DNA of 64,000 nucleotides from Henckelia pumila (lineage: Eukaryota > Streptophyta > Magnoliopsida > Lamiales > Gesneriaceae), in the NCBI RefSeq assembly GCF_033568475.1, contig NC_133120.1, positions 86,446,151-86,510,150 of the forward strand, given 5' to 3'. Position numbers and translations under genes: made by a program. Of this stretch, positions 25,511-35,900 are shown in pieces. The notes under the pieces were generated by a model that was not told where the DNA came from, ran no database searches, and saw only the letters and a list, made by a program, of their open reading frames with translations. Every line of letters starts with the position of its first letter. Position 1 is the stretch's first letter.

Positions 25511-26071
25511 ACATGTGTGAGTGCGACATTTCAGATATTTATATATGACAAATTTACTTCACATACAATTATTAGTTAACTGGAATGATAAGTGAGTACA
25601 TCAACAAACTTAGTTTAACAATTTACAATAAATAATATAGGTTAAACAACAACCTGACAGTTGTTATGATGTCAGTTCATAGTAGAAGTCAAATTGCATG
25701 GTATTGGTAGCTGGTACATTTTAGTCATTTAGATGCATGATATTTTTTAGTATCCGTATTTTAGTCCAAAATTCGAGTTTTGTGCATTATGATATCTGCT
25801 CGTATATTCAAGACTTCTTGTAAGAAAACTGCGAAAATCGAAGCTCGAGAAGGACAATTTTGAATTTCATTTATTGTTTATTTGCTAGCAGTAAGTAGGA
25901 ACACATCTCACTTTTCGTTGAAGTTGTTAAATAAGTGTGCTAAAGTATAAATTATGTGATACGGTCTTTGTGGACGATACTCGTATTCATAATTTTATAT
26001 CATCTTGATTAGTGCACTTGCGATCATATATCATAAGGAAAAACGGATAAACACAATGAATAACACAAATA

Positions 26072-26335
26072 TTAAATCTTATGGAAAATGGCCTCTATGG
26101 ACGGATCATCGCCTTCAAATAACTTCTCGTTCCAAGCTTGCCATATCTCATACACAGTTGAAGCAAGAGCGAACGACTTGGCCATAATACGAACACTGCG
26201 TCTATTGTAATCAATATGAAACAACATCAGAGTAGCACAAATAGTGGTCATGGATTGGAACATACGAAGCCAATAGAGCACTCTAAACCAAACGAGCATG
26301 CTGAAGTTGCATTGAAAGAATAGGCGGTCCGCTAA
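26072..26335 (-). mobile_element. LINE fragment (reverse-transcriptase zinc-binding region)
   Basis: The minus strand reads ADRLFFQCNFSMLVWFRVLY followed by SFALASTVYEIWQAWNEKLF. This is the C-terminal zf-RVT region of plant L1-type LINEs (pattern D-x-LFF-x-C-x(3)-S-x(2)-VW, then S-x(4)-IW-x(3)-N). Only about 90 residues survive, so it is a truncated copy. Confidence 0.75.
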
Positions 26336-26369
26336 TTATATGAGCAACACTAGGTAGAGAGAGCAACCG

Positions 26370-26924
26370 TTGTGCACAAGAAAAGACAACCTGTCACGGG
26401 TAAGCAACTTCCCGTGAGACTTGTCCTATTGTTTTTTCGCGCCATTCTTCACGCTACAAGCATGAATGACAGCTCTCATTTCTCAATGCGTTTATTCATC
26501 TTTATACGATATCAAGAGTCGACCTTTTTATTTATTTATTTATTTAATAACTATGCATATGTCTTTTCCCCCCTTCTCGTGTCATGTTGGTGTCGTAACC
26601 TTTTTGCAGCCCTACAAGTTTTTCTGTTATTATGTCGTGTGAAAAAATTTCGTTGGGGCCGAACAAAAATCGTTGTTGAGGCGCATGTTCTGATTTCTTA
26701 TTCCCATAAAACCATATTAGAGGCTAATTTTTTTGCGGCCCTAGCACAACATGAGTTGTTCAAATTATTTACTTCACAGTTTTCGAGCTCCAATTTGACA
26801 ATTTTTCCATATAAAGTAACATATTAAAATGAGTAGTTGATGTAATACATTTTAAAAAAACGAGTAGTTGATATTATACATTTAACTTGAAAAAAAACAT
26901 GAAATAATGAGCTCAAAGGGGGGG
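26370..26924. other. Spacer with an unrecognised ORF
   Basis: A 151-codon plus-strand frame at 26372-26827 has biased Phe/Leu/Ser content and no domain I recognise; I do not call it a gene. CACGGG..CCCGTG near 26396-26415 can pair as a small stem. Confidence 0.3.
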
Positions 26925-27125
26925 TGATCGATTTGATGGAGCAGACGAACGTCTAGCCAGTGCCCAGGAGTTCGATTACTCTTAGCAACACCTTATCCAA
27001 TGAGCCTGTCGTAAAAGCTTGACCAGTGTGATTTACTTGACTAACGTGATTTGCAATTTTGCATGCTATTGCGTTGAGTCGAGAGTTACCCGGTGCATAC
27101 CGAAGAATAACGACGACATAAAGTT
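26925..27125 (+). mobile_element. tRNA-derived SINE
   Basis: The 5' end GGGGGGTGATCGATTTGATG resembles a tRNA A-box region, and AGGAGTTCGATTACTC resembles the B box about 50 bases on. The body, GTGTGATTTACTTGAC, GCTATTGCGTTGAG and GGTGCATACCGAAG, is like asterid tRNA-derived SINEs as I remember them. A T-rich tail follows. Family name not assigned. Confidence 0.6.
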
Positions 27126-27602
27126 ATTTTTTTGCACGAAATATATCGAGGATTAAGTATTTTTTGAAGTTAATATTTGATCTTTATTTTATAAAAATCG
27201 TATTTTGTTCAAAAAAAAAAAAAGATTATCGAGAAAGAGCATGTTTAGAAAAAACTTTGGTATGTCATTACATAATTATTTCACTAGAAAAAAGTAAATA
27301 AATTATGTGTAAAAAAAGTAAATAAATTCAACTTTCCAGCACGTAAATAATAATTTAATTGGAAGAGGCACACACATTGTATGTGATATAACATGTGAAA
27401 AAATGTCAGTTTTATTATTTTTTTAAATAATAGTTTTTTCAAAAAGTTTTCATTCGATTTTTTGTGTGATAATTAACTTTTAAAAATAGTTTTTAACAAC
27501 AAATTTTTTTGGATTATTTTTGAATAAAAAAAATAAGAGTTATTCAAACAACTGAGAGTTGCTCACTTTTTTTTAATATAGTATATAATAATATAATAAT
27601 AA

Positions 27603-27981
27603 TTAGTCACGAAACACACGCGTTGCGTGTATATAAAATTATATTTTTTAAATTGAAATATACATTATTTTTAAAATCTTAATATGGTGAAATTTTTTAG
27701 GCAATCATGCACTCTATTTTAAAGAGCAAATACTATGAACTATAAAAAAAAATTGGAAGTTAGTTAGTGAGTATGTTAGTGGGTATGCACCTGTATGTGA
27801 ATTTAGAAGTGGACATGTGAAATTTTAGGACTAATTTAGGTATGTGTATTAAATGTTTTTACTTTTTTTTAGTTAGCAATGCATGTAATTATAATTTTGA
27901 AAGAAGATCAATTTTGTCAAAACAGCTTAAAAATATCATAAGTAGTTAGTATAACATGCTCTTGCTTTACTAATAGTAATA
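27603..27981 (-). mobile_element. Non-autonomous Helitron, copy 4 (minus orientation)
   Basis: On the minus strand the element ends ACACGC-AA-CGCGTGT, then GTTTCGTGA and CTAA next to a T, at 27603. The 5' end is near 27981, where the minus strand reads TATTACTATTAGTAAAGC; the leading TC is not clear, so that boundary is approximate. Confidence 0.6.
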
Positions 27982-28317
27982 TATACCTATTTATTAAGTG
28001 AGAGGACATTAGAGAAACCAATTTGGTCTCTTGGTATGATCTTAATTTTAATTTCTTGGTCTCTTGGTATGACCTAAATTTGAATTTCAAATTATTTGAA
28101 AAAAATTTGAAAAAAAATGGTAGGAAATAAGTAATATAAATATATAATTCATGATCTTTTAACTACTCTTCATAGACTTTGGATTAATATTTAATACAAA
28201 AAACATTCATTTTTTATTACATAAATTTATTAGATTTTTTTTTCAAAATTAATTTTAATAAAAAATCAAATTTTTTCTCACACGCCTTGTGCGTGAACGC
28301 GTGTGCAAATACGCTAG
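27982..28317 (+). mobile_element. Non-autonomous Helitron, copy 5 (plus orientation)
   Basis: Ends with the hairpin CACACGC-CTTGTGCGTGAAC-GCGTGTG, AAATACG and CTAG before a T at 28318. The 5' region TATACCTATTTATTAAGTGA with GAGAGG resembles the 5' ends of copies 1 and 3; the exact first base is uncertain. Inside, GGTCTCTTGGTATGA is duplicated 38 bases apart (28024 and 28062). Confidence 0.65.
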
Positions 28318-28357
28318 TAAATAATAATGTTTTGCTCAACGTGATTAAATTTTTTTT

Positions 28358-29746
28358 GGGAGAATTACAATTTTGGTCCAATAATTTGCATATTTTCCAT
28401 TTTTGGTCCTGTTAAAAATAATTTTGTAATTTTAGTCCTGTAAGTTGCATTCTTTTTCCATTTTTGGTCCTATTAATATTAATTCGCATTTTTAGTTCTG
28501 TAACTTTCATTAATTTTTCACTTTAAGTCCTATTAACATTGAATTTATAATTTTAGTAATGTAACTTACATTTTTTTTTTCATTTTTAGTCTTTTTTGCA
28601 TTGAATTTTTACTTTTTTGTCTTGTAACTTCTATATATATTTTTTTAGTCATATTATCGATGAATTTATATTTTTAATTTCATAAATTTCATACTTTTTT
28701 ATATTTTTATTTATAATATATTATGATTTACATATTTTAAAGCTTTTAAAATTTAAATAAATTAAATAACAAAAATTCAACTAAAATTATTCAAAACAAT
28801 TTTACACTAAATATCATATTATAAAATACATAATATAAATAAAAGTATTAATATAATGTGAATCATGTTTTTTTGGGTTTAGTTTTGATATATAATATGA
28901 AATCGAAATTTTTTAATTTAAATTTTATATCCGACCAAAATTTGATTTTCGTTTCGTAATTTGTTTCTTGAGTTTGGATTTATGGTATTTTTTGTTTTAA
29001 CCAAAGCTTAAGTACTCACGTAATCTATGCTTGTCACAAACAATTTTTGATAGAAATATAAATAAAAAATAAAAAAATTACAAATTACATGGTATAAAAA
29101 TAAAAATCTGCCTTTAATATGACTAAAAATAAAAATTAAGTGTTAACAAGACCATTGAATTCCCCCTTAATATGATTAAAAATAAAATAAAATTATATGG
29201 TTCGATTTCATATTATATACATAAAAACTAAACCGAAAAATGATTCATATTAAATTAATAGTTTTATTTATATTTTGTATTTTATAAGATAATATTTAGT
29301 GTAAAAAAAATTTCGAATAATTTTTAGTTCAAAATTTTTTGTTCATTTAAATTTTAAAAGTTTTAAAATATGTAAATCATAATATATTATGAATAAAAAT
29401 ATAAAAAATATGAAATTTATTGAATTAAAAATATAAATTCATCGATAATACAACTAAAAATAAAAATATATGGAAGTTACAACATAAAAAAAAATGAAAA
29501 TTACATGTAAACTGAATTAAAAATAAAAAAGAATGCAAGTTACATTACTAAAATTGTAAATTTGATGTTAACAAGACTTAAAATAAAAATTTATGAAAGT
29601 TATAGGACTAAAAATGCGAATTCAATGTTAATAGGACCAAAAATAAAAAAATAATGTAAGTTATATGACTAAAATTATAAATTTACTTTTACCAGGACAA
29701 AAAATGGAAAATGTGCAAATTAACGTACAAAAAAATGTGCTTTTCC
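28358..29746. repeat. Long fold-back (inverted repeat) element upstream of RAD50
   Basis: Two arms of about 560 bp face each other around a loop of roughly 280 bp (about 28920-29195). The left arm starts near TTTGCATATTTTCCATTTTT; the right arm ends AATGGAAAATGTGCAAATTA, its complement. Deeper in, AATATATTATGATTTACATA on the left is matched by TATGTAAATCATAATATATT on the right. Each arm is itself built of degenerate units of about 60-70 bp with the pattern TTTTTGGTCCTATTAA..TTTTAGTCCTGTAACTT. No coding capacity. It ends under 200 bp before the RAD50 ATG. Likely a fold-back transposon, possibly Mutator-like; target duplications not resolved. Confidence 0.85.
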
Positions 29747-29935
29747 AATTTTTTTGGTTAAAAAAGTGTGAAACCCCACAGCAGTGTCTCCTCTCTTCCC
29801 CGCCCTTTCTCTGATTCACTTTTCTACTCTACTGTAATCGCAGCAAATAATCAGTCTTCCATTCGCTTTGTGTCCCGGAAACGAGAGTGTTCTGGCCAAG
29901 CCAAGGAGAAGAAATTCCCCATTAAAGAGGGAAAA

Positions 29936-32900
29936 ATGAGTACCGTCGATAAGATGCTGATAAAGGGTATTCGGAGTTTTGACCCCGAAAACAAGAATGT
30001 TATTACTTTCTTCAAGCCCTTGACTCTCATCGTTGGGCCCAATGGCGCTGGAAAAACAGTAAAACATCATTCATTTCAACTTTACTTTGTTCTACTTTCT
30101 GTATTTGAACTTGTATATGTTTATCTAGCAATAGTTTCGGCATTTAGGGACATGCGGCTGATGATATTTATCTTGCTTGATAACTCTCATTCATAAGGTG
30201 TTCTCAAGGATGTAATTTTCCCAGTTAAAATTCACCTGGCCTGCGCAATTCAAATTCATTATGTTCCACTTATCTCTCTGTCTGTTGCTGTGAAGTTGGG
30301 GTGAACCCATGATTTCTAGGAAAGGGGCTTGTACACAAGTTGCAACTTGCCTCTCCTTGCTGATTTATGATATCTTGAATGATCATACACTCAACATTGT
30401 TGATAGTATCCTAGTCTTGGTCGTAATGTGTATGCATCGCCCTACGCCCCTACCTCATTCATGGTTGCATCTCTAAGAAGTTCAGCTTGAAGATAACTGC
30501 ATGACAGCCTTATCACGGGATAATTAAGTTTGAAATTAAACCAAACTTTTTTTTTTTTTGTAGACAATAATCGAATGCTTGAAGGTAGCTTGCACTGGTG
30601 AATTGCCTCCAAATGCACGTTCCGGTCACAGCTTTGTTCACGACCCAAAAGTGGGTACCCTATTTGTGTATTGTTAGTTTAAAATATCAGATGCAAAATT
30701 TGAAACGGGCACTTTTAGGTGGCAGGAGAGACAGAGACGAAGGGCCAGATAAAGCTTAGGTTTAAGACTGCTGCAAGGAAGGATGTCGTCTGCATAAGGT
30801 CATTTCAACTGACTCAGAAGGCTACTAAGATGGAGTACAAGGCGATTGAGTCAGTTCTCCAAACCATTAATCCTCAGACTGGAGAGGTATGAATCACGAA
30901 GATTTCAGTTTTTTACTACTAACTGTTTGAGTTTAAGAACACTGAGGGTTTCATGCTGTCAAATGATAGAAAGTCTGCCTAAGCTATCGATGTGCTGATA
31001 TGGACCGAGAGATCCCTGCGCTTATGGGGGTGTCCAAAGCCATCATTGAGAATGTTATATTTGTTCATCAAGACGAGGCAAACTGGCCATTGCAAGATCC
31101 ATCAACCCTGAAAAAGAAGTTTGATGATATCTTTTCTGCAACTAGGTATGCAGTGTTCAGCAACAGATAGAACTCGTATGTGAAATGTAATTCCTGGTTT
31201 CATCTTTTCTCATTTTTTTAAAAAATTTTGTATCTCTACTTTGCCAACACAACAAAGTCTTTTATTTGGGAAATGATGAATACTTAAGATATCATACCGA
31301 GAGTGTTTTGGTTGCCGTATCAATATTTCTGTAGAATATTTGTTAGATATATCTGTATTATTTTTTAAGTTTTATTCTGATTTTCTGGTTAGGTACACAA
31401 AGGCCTTAGAGATAATTAAAAAACTTCACAAGGATCAAACACATGAGATAAAGTCGTACAAGCTTAAACTGGAGAATCTACAGACACTGAAAGATGCGGC
31501 TCTTAAGGTGTTTACTTATGTTCTCATGTGTTATTTAATGATTCAAAAGACATTCAAAATAATACCATCTTAAAAATTTTTTTCCTAAAGCCATGATGTG
31601 GAATCCAGATGACTAGTTTTGCTTTTTTTTTTTTGGGGTGAGTTTTCCCTTGAGATATGGTGCTGATTCTTTTAGTTTGTGGATAATATTTTGGATTACG
31701 GTGATCATTTATATTATTTTTAATCAGAAACTAAGCTACACAATGTAGATGTACATTTAGAGGATAATCATTCCTCTTGATACAAAGTTGAGTTGCAAAT
31801 ACCATTTGACACCCACACCTGCATTCCTGAATACATCAATTGTACACTATTTCTGGCATGGGATGACGTCCCATGCGATAATATTGCACTAAATGGCATT
31901 CCAATGAAGATGTACGTTTAGAGGATAATCAATCATCTTGATACAATGTTGGAATTACCATTTTTCACCTGCATCACGGTAATTGTACACAATATCTGGT
32001 ACGGGCTAATGTCAGTTTCCATCCAATAATAGTGCAATAAATTGCATCCCTTTCATTTCGTGGTTTTCTCTTCCCCATATCACAATCTAACTAATATTTG
32101 ATGTTACATATTCAAGTCTCTTCCTTTCTTACTCCTTTGAATACTTGTTTATTCCTGTCTTTTCAATGCTCCGAGGGTGTTAACGCTGCTTTTCGCAATT
32201 ATTTACATGGTTTCTTATTGTCTTATTTTTTCTGACCAAACCCACTGAAAACAAATATCCATCAAACTTTTATACCAATACGAGGCATGATATTAACAGT
32301 CAACAAATGCTAAGACACATGTGAGTTGTGGGAAACACTTGAAATATTGCAAAACTTGCCTATTCATGTTTAATTGATGCTATTAAGAAAAATAATAATG
32401 CTTCTTCATATTGGTAATCAAACTGAAAAGTGAAAACAATGCAAACTCTCTGTAACAATATAACATAAAAAATTCACGTGTCTACGCTTCCATTTAGTGT
32501 TGGAATCTTAGAGAGTTCCATATTGGTTGTCTGATCTATTGATTTTAAAACACTTAGGATGCAGAGATATTTTAACTAGAGTAAGAAGCTGATGTTTATA
32601 TTCCTAGGCACAATTTTGTGCATAGAAACTTGAGGAAAATGGACATGTGCGTCTTGTGTGTATGCATCAAATAACTAACTAACCATAAGAAACAAGGAAA
32701 AAGAAAACTAGCCATTATAAAGCTGTTTTTCGATTCAGATTTTGTTGCTAGAAGCCTATTCCATCTCTTCCTGGATATTGTCATTGTTGGTTGACGGCTG
32801 TGCTGGTCAACTCCGGCCTTTCTGTACTACTTCTGGTAAAAACAAGTTTATTTTTGCTTTAGGTAGGAGCAACTCTGTCGTTTTTCCTGTTAAGGCAGTT

Positions 32901-35900
32901 CTGATGTAAACCAACATCATCTTTTAGCTATTCTTGTTGAACTCTTTTCGACTCACATTGAAAGCAGTTTTGAGGTCTCCTTGCCAGACTCCTCTTTACT
33001 GGTCCATTGGGAACACCTTACAACAACCAAATTAAACATGCATGGTGATTGGTGCAACTCTCAGTGATACACCCAATATACTTTTTCATTATAATTTTGT
33101 TTGTTTTTTTGGCGAGATTGCGAGAATTTATTTAATTGGTGTTGTTTTATCCAGCTTCGGGAAAGCATTGTGCAAGATCAAGAAAAATCGGAAATATTGA
33201 ATAATCAAATGCAGGAGCTTGATAGAAAAATTCAAAATGTGGACAGTGAAATTAACCAGACTGAATCATCATTGAAGGATCTAAGAAAATTACAAAGTCA
33301 GATAGCTACAAAGTCAGGGGAAAGAAAATCTAAATTTGAAGAACTTCAGAAGCGTTATGCAGCACTGAGTGAGGAAAACGAAGGTCTCTTAAATTGTAGC
33401 ACAATCTTGTTTCATCGTTTTTGGTTATATTTTGTTGCTTTATATACTCTGTATTTCTTTTTAGACACTGATGAAGAATTGAATGAGTGGAAATTCAAGT
33501 TTGATGAAAGGATTGCAATTTTGGAATCCAAAATCAGTAAGTTGTCGAGGGAAAAGGAAGATGTAGATGAGAAAGTTCGAGTTCTTACTGAAGTCAACGG
33601 AGAAAATACTAAAGACATTGCCAAACTTCAAGCTACCAGTGAAGTAACCTTTATTTCTCTGCTATGAGATTCTGCATTTTGATTTGATTGTATTGCATTT
33701 TCTGTGATCATCTACTCTCCTTTATTTTGCATTCAGGCTCATATGTCTACGAAGAATGAAAGAGACTTGACCATCCAAAACCTATTGGTCAAGCACAATT
33801 TGGGTCCTCCTACGAGTAGACCTTTCAGTGATGAGGTTGCTTTTGACCTGACAAATCGAATTCAATCAAAGTTGAAGGATTTGGACAAGGATTTGCAAGA
33901 TAAGAAGGTGCCTTATTTACGCAGTCAAACTAGTGAATTCTGAATAATCTCTTCTTTCTGACAATTGCTGGCACAGAGATGATTGCTTTGATAAGGCATG
34001 AAATGTGAAAAAAGCCCACTGTAAAATAAAGGGATATGAAACCGACCTAAAATGCTAATCTTTTGAGCTTCTTTGCCAGCCAATATTAATACAAGTTTCA
34101 TGGGACAAACAGAAGCAATTTGTATTATTGAAAATGGTTATCTTGGGCTTTGTGAGATTAATTTGCTTTACATATGATGTAATGTTTAATACTAATGCCA
34201 GAAATTATTGCATTTAGAATATTTTGTATCATATATAAGATAGCATAACATAATATTAGAATATTTTTTTTGAAATGATAAAATTTTTAGCTAAAAGTAA
34301 TGATTATGTAAACTATAGAGAAAATTAATGTAAGGAAATATAATAAAAAAATAGTGTGTTTGTTTAGTTTGGGGAAGGTGATATTGCTTTCAGAAATTGC
34401 AAAGGGACATACTGTATTGTTTTTGGGTTGAGATCCTTAGAGCAACAAACTGGTGGAATTTGAATTTTTATCTTTTGCTTTGTGCTATTGATGCATATTT
34501 GACTCACTGAAAGCCTGAAAGGATTATCTGAACTGTTCTTATTCTCGCGAGGCAAAGACCCCAATGATATATTAAAAGCATCAGTGTGTACTTTGTCACA
34601 AAACATAGTATAATAATTTTGAAAGCCAAAATCTTAATGTACTATTTCACTAGCAGACATTAATAATCATGTTACTTTGCCATTAGCAAGCACACTACAC
34701 AGTGTGGCATTAGCACAATAAACCGTTTACACATCTCAAGGAAAAGATACTAGCCCTCGTTTTTATGATATGTAGATTCCATTGTCCGTAATTGCTTTAC
34801 AGTCTGAATGGGAAAGCCTGCTGGGAAGATTTAGCGAGGGGAAAAGATTTTTAAGATGTGTAAGGAAAAATAACTAGGAAGATGAGTACATGGCAAGGCA
34901 GGGCAGAGGACGGCCATAACTTCCTCTTCACCTATAGTCCTTTACGGGGAGGTTTAGGTGGATATAGGGAGAAAGAATGTATGTTTAGGTCTGTACTATG
35001 TATATGGCGTTTCTGATTCCTGTTGGGTATCAACACAACTTTTTCAACTTGTCTAATTATATGAAATAGGCGTTTCATTTGATTTGATTTTCAGTGCCAG
35101 GGACTTTACTACGTCATATTTGTTTTATTTACTTATCCTTGTTTCTTTCACCTTGTTTGCATGATTGTTGTTTGATGATGGGCATCGTCTCTTATGGGTA
35201 TTATTTCAGAAAGCAAATGAAGTAGAACTCAAAGCAACCCTTGAACAATACATGGTTGCAAATGATCGTTGCAAAGACATAGAGGCCCAAAAGGAGGCTA
35301 AAGGGAACATGAAGGTTTGTTTTTGCAAATGATAGTTCCATGCTCTTCCTTCAATGTATTCTGATCGTTCTTATATTTTCTGGTACAGCTTGCCACTTTG
35401 AAACGCATTCAAGAGAAGGAGATCGAACGCGACTCTTTTGAAGTTCAGCTTTCGTCTGTTGATGTGACTGGAATTGATGACAGAGAACGGAACTTGGTGA
35501 CTGGATGATGGCCCACTTCAATTTTCAGAAGTAGAATTTTACCTTCTAATGCTCAAGTAACATAGTCGTCTAATGTATGCAGCAAATCGAAGTGGAAAGG
35601 AGAACCAGCCAACTTGCTGCCAAAGATTTCAGTGCAGCTATACGGAATAAACAAGGTGAAATATTTACCTTGGAGCAAGTAATTAAGGATCTTAGCTATC
35701 AAAGGGAGGCCATGAGTGCTGATTCCCATGACAGAGTTGTACTTTCTTTAAAAAAAGCAGAATTGGAAAATCACAAAAAGAAACACAAAAGAATGTGAGT
35801 CTGTTTAGATAAATTGCATGGCTCTATTTTAGAATATTCTATATCATCTAATATATATGCATAATATGTTTCTTCGCCTATAATTTCAGAGTTGATGAAT

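Noticed and set aside
26372-26827. 151-codon ORF as a gene
   Set aside because: Composition typical of random AT-rich sequence (Phe, Leu, Ser, Tyr), no motif, and transposon surroundings.
28358-29746. Tandem units read as a CRISPR array
   Set aside because: Units are degenerate, not spaced by unique spacers, inverted about a centre, and the DNA is a plant nuclear genome.
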